From contig JAYTCK010000038.1 in NCBI GenBank assembly GCA_043736515.1, positions 1-22,495 of the forward strand: a stretch of 22,495 nt of DNA, given 5' to 3'. Shown here piece after piece: positions 7,590 to 14,560 of the stretch. Every line of letters begins with the position of its first letter. Position 1 is the stretch's first letter. The stretch comes from MHLP01 sp043736515 (lineage in GTDB: Bacteria > Patescibacteriota > Minisyncoccia > Phycocordibacterales > UBA6899). The translations under genes and the position numbers were made by a program. The notes under the pieces are model-generated. The model ran no database searches. It was not told the origin of the DNA and was given only the letters and a program-made list of their open reading frames with translations.

Positions 7590-7595
7590 CTGGTT

Positions 7596-7624
7596 TTGAC
7601 TCATGATGTCGTACTCCTTATAAT
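7596..7624 (+). promoter_or_regulatory. Distal groES promoter
   Basis: TTGACT (7596-7601), 17-nt spacer, TATAAT (7619-7624). It would give a ~295-nt leader to groES. No CIRCE/HrcA operator (TTAGCACTC-N9-GAGTGCTAA) is seen near it. The leader 7630-7924 contains no convincing gene, but includes the large hairpin at 7766-7888. Confidence 0.7.
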
Positions 7625-7765
7625 AGAGTCACTTTCCGATCTTGAACGACGCCTTCACCCATAGAATGCGTGACGTTTTGATTGGGGGAAGTGTTATGTA
7701 TGTGTGACACAAGCAACTATGCTGTTGCTGAATATTTATGAGCATCGAGCCTGCTTAATAATCCT

Positions 7766-7888
7766 GATCTGCTGCAATTCCGTGAATTCGCACGTAAGTT
7801 TTTTTTCTGAAACTGCATCGTAGCGTACCCCATACGCCTTGTTTCAGAAAAAATTTTACGCACGAATTCCTGAAATTTCGCTGCGATC
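7766..7888. repeat. Long imperfect inverted repeat in groES leader
   Basis: Two ~48-nt arms (7766-7813 and 7841-7888) begin and end with GATC, share GAATTCG and GTTTCAGAAA/TTTCTGAAAC, and flank a 27-nt centre. Pairing is about 75% with one indel, and the innermost 14 bp are nearly perfect. Transcribed from the distal promoter, it would fold into a large hairpin about 37 nt before the groES start. It could be a repeat element, an RNA regulatory structure, or both. Confidence 0.7.
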
Positions 7889-7924
7889 AATGATTATGAA
7901 ACAGACTCTTAATTTTTAAGCATT

Positions 7925-8245
7925 ATGGCTAAAGCAAATGGACAGAAGAAAGTTTCCCCCCTCGCGGATCGTGTGCTTATTAAGCCACTCGAAACGAAAG
8001 GAGAGGCACGCACTGCCTCAGGAATCATCCTTCCCGGGAAAGAAAATAACGATAAACACGAACGCGGTACTATTCTTGCAGCGGGCCCAGGCAGACTTTC
8101 TACAGATGGCAGGCGTGTCGCGATGGATGTAACGGTTGGCGACGTGGTCTGGTTCAAGCGGGGATATGATGCGCAAGAGGTGGAACTTAATGGAGAAGAG
8201 TTGATACTCACCTCTGAGGGGAATATCTTGGCGATTGAAAAGTAA
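7925..8245 (+). CDS. groES: Co-chaperonin GroES
   Basis: 106-aa Cpn10, which caps the GroEL barrel and closes the folding chamber. Visible family features: PLADRVLIKPLE at residues 11-22, a mobile loop with SGIILPG (about 36-42), DVTVGDVVWFKRGYDAQEVELNGEELILTSEGNILAIE at the C-terminus. The N-terminal stretch MAKANGQKKVS is slightly longer than in typical ~96-aa homologues. The ATG has no clear Shine-Dalgarno sequence. It is followed by groEL 170 bp downstream, the gap being filled by a palindromic element. Confidence 0.96.
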   Translation: MAKANGQKKVSPLADRVLIKPLETKGEARTASGIILPGKENNDKHERGTILAAGPGRLSTDGRRVAMDVTVGDVVWFKRGYDAQEVELNGEELILTSEGNILAIEK

Positions 8246-8261
8246 ACACGCATTTAAATAA

Positions 8262-8403
8262 AACGTTAGCGAGTTGATTTTTGGGATGCAATTTGAACGC
8301 GGAGGAGCCGCAGTGTCGTGGGGGCTGTAGACGGCTACTGCCCCCATGACCGAGCACCGACAAGTTCAAGGTGCGCCCAAAAAGCAAGTCGTATGTTATC
8401 AAC
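8262..8403. repeat. Imperfect palindromic repeat element (type 1, copy c) between groES and groEL
   Basis: About 142 bp, nearly the whole groES-groEL gap. The centre is GGGGGCTGTAG-ACGG-CTACTGCCCCC (8320-8345). The arms extend outward through GACAAGTTCAAGG and its partner ATTTGAACG to ends CGTTAGCGAGTTGATTTTTGG and the complementary CCCAAAAAGCAAGTC. It is an inverted near-copy of 5850-5967, and its left end matches the end of the 1243 element. In the transcript it forms a large hairpin between the two genes. Confidence 0.8.
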
Positions 8404-8415
8404 TAATCAAATCAT

Positions 8416-10089
8416 ATGGCTAAACAAATATTATCTGGGGAGCATGCTCGTAAGGCACTCAAGAGTGGTGTTGACAAAGTATCAAACGCAGTGAAGATTA
8501 CAATCGGTCCGCGGGGTCGCAATGTCGTACTTGATAAGGGCTATGGTGCGCCCACTATTACAAACGACGGTGTGTCCATCGCAAAGGAAATTACACTTTC
8601 CGACAAGATGGAAAATATGGGCGCTGAGATCATCAAGGAGGTTGCATCACGAACTGACGAGATCGCCGGAGACGGCACGACAACAGCAGTTATCCTCGCT
8701 CAGGCACTTATTGCTGAAGGAATGAGCCGCACTGCAATGGGCGCAAACCCCATGGGTGTACGTCGCGGGATGGAGTCTGCCCTTAAGGATGCCGTTGCCG
8801 CACTCGCCGACATGGCAAAGCCCTTGAAGAGCGATGCAGAGATAGAGCAGGTCGCAACAATTTCTGTAGAGAGTCCTGAGATGGGAAAGAAAATTGCCGA
8901 GACAATCAAGCAGGTAGGGAAGGACGGTGTTGTCACCGTCGAAGAATCTCCAACATTCGGCATTGAATCCGAGATCGTTGAAGGAATAGAATTTGATAAG
9001 GGATATGTTTCCGCATACATGGTCACCAACCCGGAGCGCATGGAAGCCGTCTATAAAGACGCGCTCATTTTGCTTACCGATAAAAAAATTTCGAACCTTC
9101 AGGAAATTTTGCCACTGCTTGAGAAGCTCGCATCAACGGGACAAAAAGAACTTGTGCTCATCGCAGAGGACATCGAAGGCGAAGCACTGACGACATTTGT
9201 TGTGAATAAACTCCGCGGAGGATTTTCCGCACTCGGAGTCAAAGCCCCTGGTTATGGCGAGCGCAAAAAAGACTTGCTCGCAGACATTGCCGCTGTCACT
9301 GGCGGTACGGTGATTTCCGACGACGTAGGAATGAAATTCGAAGATGTGACTGTCGAGATGCTCGGCCGTGCAGGTCGTGTTATTTCCACCAAAGACAAAA
9401 CCATCATTGTCGATGGCAAGGGCAAGAAGGCCAAGGTAAGTGAGCGCGTGGAGCAGATCAAGAAACAGATTGCGAACGCAGACTCAAAGTACGACAAAGA
9501 AAAACTCGAAGAACGTGCCGCAAAGCTTTCGGGTGGGGTAGCAATTCTTCGCGTCGGTGCTGCGACAGAGACAGAGATGAAATACCTCAAGCTCAAGATT
9601 GAAGATGCGGTCAAGGCAACAAAAGCTGCGATCGCTGAAGGTATTGTCCCCGGAGGTGGCTCGACACTCGTGCGTGTCTCGCGGCTTCTTGAAGAAAAAA
9701 TTGGCAAGAGCGAAGCTTCGAAGAAAGGTCATCTCGACAAAGAAAATTCAGAATTCCTCATCGGCTATCATATTGTTGCGGACGCACTTTCAGCACCGTT
9801 CAAGCAGATCGTCATCAACGCTGGACGCGACGATGCGGCAGTTTTCATCAAAGCCATCATCGAGTCGAAAGGCAATGCGGGCTACGATGCCGCAAAAGAC
9901 GTCATGGTTGCCGACATGCTCAAGGCGGGTATTGTCGACCCCGTGAAGGTGACGCGTGCAGGTCTTGAACATGCTGTTTCTGCGGCTGCGATTCTCCTTA
10001 CGACAGAAGTCGCGATTGCGGACATTCCGGAAAAGAAAGAACCCACACCTGGCGGACAAGGAATGGGCGGGGGAATGGATGACTATTAA
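8416..10089 (+). CDS. groEL: Chaperonin GroEL
   Basis: 557-aa group I chaperonin (Cpn60), which folds proteins in an ATP-driven double ring with GroES. Visible family features: VSNAVKITIGPRGRNVVLD near the N-terminus, ATP-binding GDGTTTAVILAQALI (about 88-102), the apical domain around residues 190-375, GGGSTLVRVSRLLEE with the nucleotide-binding GGG (about 415), and the late AGRDDAAVFIKAI. It ends GGQGMGGGMDDY, a variant of the usual Gly-Met tail. The length is close to the standard ~545 aa. The ATG lacks a clear Shine-Dalgarno sequence. Its partner groES is immediately upstream and a strong terminator follows. Confidence 0.98.
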   Translation: MAKQILSGEHARKALKSGVDKVSNAVKITIGPRGRNVVLDKGYGAPTITNDGVSIAKEITLSDKMENMGAEIIKEVASRTDEIAGDGTTTAVILAQALIAEGMSRTAMGANPMGVRRGMESALKDAVAALADMAKPLKSDAEIEQVATISVESPEMGKKIAETIKQVGKDGVVTVEESPTFGIESEIVEGIEFDKGYVSAYMVTNPERMEAVYKDALILLTDKKISNLQEILPLLEKLASTGQKELVLIAEDIEGEALTTFVVNKLRGGFSALGVKAPGYGERKKDLLADIAAVTGGTVISDDVGMKFEDVTVEMLGRAGRVISTKDKTIIVDGKGKKAKVSERVEQIKKQIANADSKYDKEKLEERAAKLSGGVAILRVGAATETEMKYLKLKIEDAVKATKAAIAEGIVPGGGSTLVRVSRLLEEKIGKSEASKKGHLDKENSEFLIGYHIVADALSAPFKQIVINAGRDDAAVFIKAIIESKGNAGYDAAKDVMVADMLKAGIVDPVKVTRAGLEHAVSAAAILLTTEVAIADIPEKKEPTPGGQGMGGGMDDY

Positions 10090-10134
10090 AATTCAGCCAC
10101 TAGCCACTAGGGTCTAGGGAAGAAAAATTCATGC

Positions 10135-10163
10135 GAAAAAACGCCCACAGTAGGGCGTTTTTT
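10135..10163 (+). terminator. groEL intrinsic terminator
   Basis: Stem AAAAAACGCCC/GGGCGTTTTTT around ACAGTA, with a T-run on both strands so it could also work in reverse. It lies about 45 bp after the groEL stop codon. Confidence 0.9.
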
Positions 10164-10179
10164 CATGCGACACAGGGGC

Positions 10180-10208
10180 TTGCATTGTTTCTATAAATAT
10201 GGTATACT
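10180..10208 (+). promoter_or_regulatory. Promoter of 48-aa gene
   Basis: TTGCAT (10180-10185), 17-nt spacer, TATACT (10203-10208). The leader to the ATG at 10265 is about 50 nt. Confidence 0.8.
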
Positions 10209-10264
10209 ATTTATGCGTTAATGCAACGCACTGATCTTTTTTCACTCAACCCACAGGAGTTTTT

Positions 10265-10411
10265 ATGGCCAATAATTGCCAGTGCTACTCGCCCGCCCGT
10301 CCGTCTGAACACGCACCCTCGCTATCGTCCGACGACATCGGCACCCAATCTTTCGAAGATGCCCTCGCTGCGGCCGAGGAGGATGATTCCGAACCCCTCG
10401 ACCTCAGCTAA
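10265..10411 (+). CDS. Tiny unknown acidic protein, 48 aa
   Basis: The ATG is preceded by CAGGAG at 5-nt spacing. The product starts MANNCQCYSPARPSEHAP, with two cysteines at residues 5 and 7, continues with Ser/Asp-rich sequence, and ends in the acidic helix-like FEDALAAAEEDDSEPLDLS. It is not recognised as any family. Coding status is supported by a canonical promoter, a good ribosome-binding site, a clean stop and a terminator directly behind, forming a complete unit. Its base composition is visibly richer in GC than the AT-rich flanks. Confidence 0.6.
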   Translation: MANNCQCYSPARPSEHAPSLSSDDIGTQSFEDALAAAEEDDSEPLDLS

Positions 10412-10428
10412 GTCTCGGCTCAACTACG

Positions 10429-10466
10429 AACGCCCACCCTACAAGGTCGGGCGTTTATTTTTTTTG
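10429..10466 (+). terminator. Terminator of 48-aa gene
   Basis: Stem AACGCCC/GGGCGTT (10429-10455) with a 13-nt loop, then a long T-run. Confidence 0.85.
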
Positions 10467-10482
10467 CAGAGCACAAATAGGC

Positions 10483-10510
10483 TTGTCAAATTTTTTTTGA
10501 GGGTTATTCT
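10483..10510 (+). promoter_or_regulatory. Promoter of 77-aa gene
   Basis: TTGTCA (10483-10488), 16-nt spacer that is mostly T, TATTCT (10505-10510). Confidence 0.65.
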
Positions 10511-10546
10511 TTAAGAGCGTTCTTGTTTCTTCAAGATAGGAACGTA

Positions 10547-10780
10547 ATGACTGTACAACCAACAAAGGAAATACGCATGTGTGCGATACTAGATCCTGAT
10601 GATGACGAGGAAACCACACCATTACCGGTGGCCTATTCTGCCCCTCGCGGCGCAGACTCGGGTGAGGCCCCCGATAATTGGCGTGCCAGCATACTTCAAG
10701 CAGCAGTAGAAAGCGGACCAACGCTTCCCCAACCACTTACCCAATTAATTATTGGGAATGGAAGGAGAGAAAGGTACTAG
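10547..10780 (+). CDS. Small unknown protein, about 77 aa
   Basis: Two plausible starts: ATG 10547 (AGGA, 5-nt spacing; product MTVQPTKEIRMCAILDP...) and ATG 10577 (AAGGAA, 6-nt spacing; product MCAILDPDDDEETTPLP..., 67 aa). The protein has an acidic DPDDDEE cluster, a Pro-rich middle, NWRASILQAAVES (possible helix) and ends IIGNGRRERY. No family is recognised. It is one of three consecutive small genes, each with private promoter and terminator, all in the same direction as groESL but transcriptionally insulated from it. Confidence 0.58.
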   Translation: MTVQPTKEIRMCAILDPDDDEETTPLPVAYSAPRGADSGEAPDNWRASILQAAVESGPTLPQPLTQLIIGNGRRERY

Positions 10781-10792
10781 CACAACGTCAAC

Positions 10793-10822
10793 AAGGCACC
10801 GATATATCGGGGCCTTTTTTTG
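10793..10822 (+). terminator. Terminator of 77-aa gene
   Basis: Stem AAGGCACCGAT/ATCGGGGCCTT with one A-G mismatch, then seven T residues. Confidence 0.88.
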
Positions 10823-10835
10823 TGCTAGTACCACC

Positions 10836-10864
10836 TTGACATCACGCAGGTTGTGAGTTATTCT
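10836..10864 (+). promoter_or_regulatory. Promoter of 71-aa gene
   Basis: Perfect TTGACA (10836-10841), 17-nt spacer, TATTCT (10859-10864). The leader is about 30 nt. Confidence 0.8.
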
Positions 10865-10901
10865 CGTTTTTGGATGTTTCATTAACCTGCCGAGGCCACT
10901 T

Positions 10902-11117
10902 ATGCCCCATGCTGATTTTTATAGGCAGACCCGTACTGCCGATGAGTTGAACCAACACCACGCAGAAGAGCGAGCCAGGTTGATGTGTGGATTAACAGGG
11001 AGTGACCGTCTCCCCAAACCAGCGGGGCGACTACCCCCACTTTCTCCGGCAGGACCTGGTGTGGGGTACGACATGAGGACAGAAGGAGGAAACCGAAAGG
11101 GCATGATCGACCGCTGA
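10902..11117 (+). CDS. Small unknown protein, 71 aa
   Basis: The ATG at 10902 has GAGG at 6-nt spacing. The product begins MPHADFYRQTRTADELNQHHAEERARLM (likely helical, charged), followed by a Pro/Gly-rich region and a basic end GNRKGMIDR. One Cys (residue 29). Not recognised. The unit is complete: promoter 30 nt ahead, terminator 12 bp behind the TGA stop. No homology to the two preceding small proteins is visible. Confidence 0.58.
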   Translation: MPHADFYRQTRTADELNQHHAEERARLMCGLTGSDRLPKPAGRLPPLSPAGPGVGYDMRTEGGNRKGMIDR

Positions 11118-11129
11118 TCAATCAGTAAC

Positions 11130-11158
11130 AACGTTCACATGATGTGAACGTTTTTTTT
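11130..11158 (+). terminator. Terminator of 71-aa gene
   Basis: AACGTTCACAT/ATGTGAACGTT hairpin followed by eight T residues; nearly symmetrical. Confidence 0.9.
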
Positions 11159-11247
11159 ATTTACAAAATAATTTTTTAAAATTGGCATCCCACTCCAATC
11201 ATTTGCTATACTAGTGGAAGCAATTAGTAAATCGTAAAATTCTTTTC

Positions 11248-12324
11248 ATGAATGATTTTAAATTTCCATCAATAACTCCTAAGGGTGTCGTACTCGGTGT
11301 AATCGCCGTGACACTCTTTTTGTTTGTATACAGTGTGAGTAGCAGCATGATGGAGCAATCTTCCATGTCATCACTCAGCTCGGCTGGCATGGTAACACCT
11401 TCATATCCACAAGGTCAGATCCAAAAAGGATATGGCGACGCTCCTCCATTCGCAGCCCCAGATTATAACATGGCATACAATGAGCGCGGCTATGCTGTTT
11501 CGGAGGGATTCGCAGGGAAAATGGCGCCATCGTTCGTGCCGTCGCCGTTTCCTTCCGCCCCAGCCTTAGGTGACGCGAAACTCGTGAAGAGCTCCTATCT
11601 CTCCCTCTTGGTGAAAAACATGGATGAGGCAGCAGAAGGCATTACACGGATACGTACGCAATTTGGCGGACAGGCCGGCAACGCATCGTTCAGTGAATAC
11701 GAGCACGGGGTGCGCACCGGCAATGTCACCATCTGGGTTCCAACAAACGTATTTGATGGTGCGGTTGTAGAAATTAAAAAACTCGCCCTACGTGTCGAGA
11801 ATGACAATACCAACGTTAGTGATGTTTCAGCAGAATTTGTGGATCTTACTGCTCGACTCAAAAATTTAAAGGCTGCCGAAGAGCAATTTATCGCACTCAT
11901 TCAGCGCTCGGGCAAACTCTCCGATGTCTTAGAAGTAACGCGCGAACTCAACAACACACGCTCTCAGATAGAACAGCTTCAAGGACAACTCGACTATCTT
12001 TCACGACAAATTAATCTTTCATCAATTACTATTGCTCTTCGCGAAGAGGCAAGTCCTATAAGTGGTACCGATGAGTGGCGCCCGCTCGGAGTGGTTAAAG
12101 AGGCGACGAAGAAGACTCTTCTCGATTTCACCCGTTTTATCGACATGCTCCTTGTCTTCATGATCCGACTCCCGATGCTCCTGCTTGTGATCGCATTTTG
12201 GGGACTTATCATGTGGGGACTTTGGAAAGCGGCATGTTTCCTCAATGGGCGACTCCACCGAGCCTTCCCCGATGCGGTTGTGCCTCCTTCGAAGCCTTCC
12301 GCTACGACCAAAAAGGGAGTATAA
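11248..12324 (+). CDS. DUF4349 domain membrane protein
   Basis: 358 aa. An N-terminal membrane helix (about residues 13-32, GVVLGVIAVTLFLFVYSV) precedes a Ser/Pro-rich extracytoplasmic linker. The DUF4349 core follows from about residue 108 (LVKSSYLSLLVKNMDEAAEGI, then GNVTIWVPTNVFDGAV), with the typical LTARLKNLKAAEEQFIALI and a coiled-coil region with heptads to about residue 262 ending SSITIALREE. A second membrane segment lies around 292-325. Family members are envelope-associated with undefined biochemical role. A TATACT box lies near 11212 (-35 TTGGCA, spacer 19), giving a ~30-nt leader; no strong Shine-Dalgarno sequence. lemA follows 46 bp downstream. Confidence 0.88.
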   Translation: MNDFKFPSITPKGVVLGVIAVTLFLFVYSVSSSMMEQSSMSSLSSAGMVTPSYPQGQIQKGYGDAPPFAAPDYNMAYNERGYAVSEGFAGKMAPSFVPSPFPSAPALGDAKLVKSSYLSLLVKNMDEAAEGITRIRTQFGGQAGNASFSEYEHGVRTGNVTIWVPTNVFDGAVVEIKKLALRVENDNTNVSDVSAEFVDLTARLKNLKAAEEQFIALIQRSGKLSDVLEVTRELNNTRSQIEQLQGQLDYLSRQINLSSITIALREEASPISGTDEWRPLGVVKEATKKTLLDFTRFIDMLLVFMIRLPMLLLVIAFWGLIMWGLWKAACFLNGRLHRAFPDAVVPPSKPSATTKKGV

Positions 12325-12341
12325 TCTGAGAACTTTAATTG

Positions 12342-12353
12342 GATAACGTTATC
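12342..12353. promoter_or_regulatory. Palindrome GATAACGTTATC ahead of lemA
   Basis: A perfect 12-bp palindrome between DUF4349 and lemA. A TATAAT (12320-12325) overlaps the DUF4349 stop codon and a weaker TAATAC (12357-12362) lies 8 nt before the lemA ATG, so the palindrome sits where a repressor or activator could act. This is positional inference only. Confidence 0.3.
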
Positions 12354-12370
12354 ACTTAATACACACTACT

Positions 12371-12925
12371 ATGGAATTAGTCATTTTATTGATTGTTGGC
12401 GGATTGTCTTTATGGGCGGTAGGGCTTTACAACAACTTCGTCAAACTCATTCAGCGCTCGGAAGAAGCATGGGCAGACATCGAGGTCCAGCTGAAGCGCC
12501 GCTATGACCTCATCCCTAACCTCATCGAGACGGTGAAGGGATACGCCAAGCACGAAGAGGGAACCCTTACTAAGGTCGTCGAAGCGCGCAATATGGCAAT
12601 GCAGCAAAATGGCGATATCGCTGGACAGGCCAAGGCCCAGAACATGATTACCGATGCGCTCAAGTCAATCTTTGCGCTCTCTGAAGCGTATCCAGACCTC
12701 AAGGCAAATCAAAACTTTCTCAAGCTTCAGGAAGAACTCTCCGACACCGAAAATAAGGTTCAGGCAGCACGCCGTTTCTATAACGGTAACGTCCGCGATC
12801 TCAACACATCGGTCATGACCTTCCCAGGAAACATGATTGCCAATATGTTCAACTTTGTGAAGAAGGAGTACTTTGACCTCCCAGACGGCGACGCAGCCCA
12901 GCAACCTGTAGCGGTGAAATTCTAA
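12371..12925 (+). CDS. lemA: LemA family membrane protein
   Basis: 184 aa. An N-terminal membrane helix (residues 2-20) is followed by the diagnostic LemA sequence NNFVKLIQRSEEAWADIEVQLKRRYDLIPNLIETVKGYAKHE, and later YPDLKANQNFLKLQEELSDTENKVQAARRFYN and a membrane-proximal FPGNMIA. LemA proteins are helical bundles facing outside with one anchor and are often linked to the HtpX protease, as here. The start has no Shine-Dalgarno sequence. The precise role of LemA is not established. Confidence 0.95.
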   Translation: MELVILLIVGGLSLWAVGLYNNFVKLIQRSEEAWADIEVQLKRRYDLIPNLIETVKGYAKHEEGTLTKVVEARNMAMQQNGDIAGQAKAQNMITDALKSIFALSEAYPDLKANQNFLKLQEELSDTENKVQAARRFYNGNVRDLNTSVMTFPGNMIANMFNFVKKEYFDLPDGDAAQQPVAVKF

Positions 12926-12927
12926 GT

Positions 12928-13064
12928 CCACAGACTCCGTTTTTGGCGCATTTTCATTTTTTTCGACCAAAAAGTTTGGGGGACATACCAGCCCGTATGC
13001 CCCCTCAAACATTTTCGTTCTGCAAAAAACGAAACTACATCCAAAAACTGAGTCCGCTAACGGC
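12928..13064. repeat. Imperfect palindromic repeat element (type 1, copy d)
   Basis: Fills the lemA-htpX gap. The central hairpin, about 12969-13012, pairs TTTGGGGGACATAC with GTATGCCCCCTCAAA. The reverse complement aligns end to end with 1243-1378, sharing the ends CGTTAGCG..., the tract CAGTTTCG/TAGTTTCG and TGAAAATGCGC. Stem differences from that copy are compensatory. Confidence 0.7.
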
Positions 13065-13093
13065 AAGCAGTGAAGGAATATAATTATCTTATT

Positions 13094-13990
13094 ATGGCTA
13101 CACTCTATACACATCAATCGCAAAATATTACCAAAACGTGGGTATTCCTTAGCGTATTTTTTGTGTTTATTATTTTTGTCGGATGGGTATTTGCACAGGC
13201 GTACGGCAATCCCGCATTTATTTACATTGCTGTTGCACTGAGTCTTATTATGAATGTCGGGAGCTACTGGTGGAGTGACAAGATCGTCCTTAGTATGGTA
13301 CGAGCAAAGCCGGTAACCCGAGAGGAAAATGCTGAACTCTGGAATATTGTTGAAAATCTGACGATCACCGCAGGACTCCCTATGCCTAAACTCTATATCG
13401 TTGATGACCCGAGCCCAAATGCGTTTGCAACAGGGCGTAACAAAGAGCATGCTGCGATTGCTGTGCACACGGGCATCCTTCGTGTACTCAATCGTACTGA
13501 GCTTGAAGGCGTACTCGCTCATGAGCTTTCCCATGTCGGCAATCGGGACACGCTTGTTTCGACCGTCGTTGTCGTGCTTGCCGGACTTGTTGCTATACTC
13601 TCTGACATGTTCTTGCGCATGTCGCTCTTTGGTGGGGGCAATCGCGACAACAAGGCGAGCGGCTTCTTTGTGCTCGCAGGTTTTGCACTCGCTATCTTGG
13701 CTCCGATATTTGCAATGCTCATGCAGCTCGCTATTTCCCGCAAGCGCGAGTTTTTGGCCGACGCTTCAGGAGCGCTGCTCACTCGCTATCCTGAAGGCCT
13801 TGCAAGCGCGCTTGAGAAAATCTCCGGTGCAGGAATCCCTTCAACCACTGCGTCGAGCGCAGCCTCCACGCTCTACATTTCTAATCCACTCCGCGGCAAT
13901 GGGGGAGCGGGTTTTGTCGCGAAGCTTTTTATGACGCACCCGCCCATGGAGGAGCGCATCGCGATACTTCGAGGGATGAACATAAAGTAG
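13094..13990 (+). CDS. htpX: Protease HtpX
   Basis: A 298-aa M48 zinc metalloprotease of the inner membrane that degrades misfolded membrane proteins. Membrane helices at residues ~16-35 and 40-58; catalytic HELSH at 143-147 in GVLAHELSHVGNRD; two further helices ~155-175 and 192-215; the third-ligand region REFLADASGALLTR follows. It ends with the usual HPPMEERIAILRGM. The ATG at 13094 is chosen over the GTG at 13070 because homologues begin MATLYTH-like and a TATAAT (13079-13084) lies 9 nt upstream, which would make the message leaderless and the GTG untranscribed. It follows lemA, a common pairing. Confidence 0.95.
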   Translation: MATLYTHQSQNITKTWVFLSVFFVFIIFVGWVFAQAYGNPAFIYIAVALSLIMNVGSYWWSDKIVLSMVRAKPVTREENAELWNIVENLTITAGLPMPKLYIVDDPSPNAFATGRNKEHAAIAVHTGILRVLNRTELEGVLAHELSHVGNRDTLVSTVVVVLAGLVAILSDMFLRMSLFGGGNRDNKASGFFVLAGFALAILAPIFAMLMQLAISRKREFLADASGALLTRYPEGLASALEKISGAGIPSTTASSAASTLYISNPLRGNGGAGFVAKLFMTHPPMEERIAILRGMNIK

Positions 13991-14031
13991 GGCTTATAAA
14001 ATTGGCTGTGCATCCAATTTCATGAGCCCTA
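13988..14031 (+). terminator. Hairpin at htpX end
   Basis: TAGGGCTTATAAAATTGG pairs imperfectly with CCAATTTCATGAGCCCTA; the htpX stop codon is within the stem. The following tract (CAAATTTCTT) is a weak U-run, so termination may be partial. Confidence 0.55.
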
Positions 14032-14039
14032 CAAATTTC

Positions 14040-14068
14040 TTGACAGATATATAAAAATATGATATCAT
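14040..14068 (+). promoter_or_regulatory. Promoter of 75-aa gene
   Basis: Perfect TTGACA (14040-14045), 17-nt AT-rich spacer, TATCAT (14063-14068); leader about 70 nt. Confidence 0.8.
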
Positions 14069-14146
14069 ATCCACAGATATGGAGCAGCATTAAGTTGCGT
14101 CGTTCCAGTCTCAAAGAACCTTTCATAAACGTTTTTGGAGCTCTAA

Positions 14147-14374
14147 ATGCCCAATGAAGTTCGCGTCCAGATCAAGGGTGAGCGCAAGTCGCGCATCCTA
14201 AGCATTGACCGTCCAATCGCTGCCACGGACTCGATGATCGCCGAGATCACCCGAGAGCCGCGTCGTACTGAATCGCACGGCCTCACGTTGGTCCACAAGC
14301 CCCCGGAAACCGTCCACGTCGGCTTCGCGCAGTCAGGCGCCCGCCAGTTCCGTCGGGGACGACAAGCTTTCTAA
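14147..14374 (+). CDS. Small basic unknown protein, 75 aa
   Basis: The ATG has GGAG at 6-nt spacing. The product is MPNEVRVQIKGERKSRILSI..., Arg/Lys-rich throughout, ending GARQFRRGRQAF. The N-terminal half could form beta strands; no membrane segment or cysteine is seen. The charge suggests nucleic-acid or acidic-protein binding, and the next gene encodes a very acidic protein in a matching self-contained unit. That pairing is speculative. Not recognised as a known family. Confidence 0.6.
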   Translation: MPNEVRVQIKGERKSRILSIDRPIAATDSMIAEITREPRRTESHGLTLVHKPPETVHVGFAQSGARQFRRGRQAF

Positions 14375-14398
14375 GCTCGAGCTCAACCAGTAGCTCAT

Positions 14399-14424
14399 AA
14401 AGACCGCAATTGCGGTCTTTTTCA
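14399..14424 (+). terminator. Terminator of 75-aa gene
   Basis: Perfect inverted repeat AAAGACCGCA/TGCGGTCTTT followed by T residues. Confidence 0.88.
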
Positions 14425-14450
14425 TACCTTCTGACCGGGTATGAAAATAA

Positions 14451-14479
14451 TTGACATAAAGGCAAATCTCTGATATACT
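14451..14479 (+). promoter_or_regulatory. Promoter of 456-aa gene
   Basis: Perfect TTGACA (14451-14456), 17-nt spacer, TATACT (14474-14479). It is the most canonical promoter in the window. Leader about 75 nt. Confidence 0.85.
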
Positions 14480-14560
14480 ATTAGATGGATGGTATTCGCA
14501 TCTTGATGCGTTCATTGCCAATCTAAACGGTTTAAAAACTTTCCCCACTGGAGATAGAAA

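Noticed and set aside
6000..7600. Integron-like gene cassette array
   Set aside because: Each gene has its own promoter and terminator, no integrase is present, and the linkers lack recognisable attC core sites (GTTRRRY/RYYYAAC in paired boxes).
10265..11117. RiPP/bacteriocin precursor cluster
   Set aside because: The three small proteins share no leader and no modifying enzyme, transporter or protease gene of that kind is adjacent.
12665..13534. 289-codon antisense frame across lemA and htpX
   Set aside because: It overlaps two confidently identified genes and the palindromic gap, with no promoter or ribosome-binding site.
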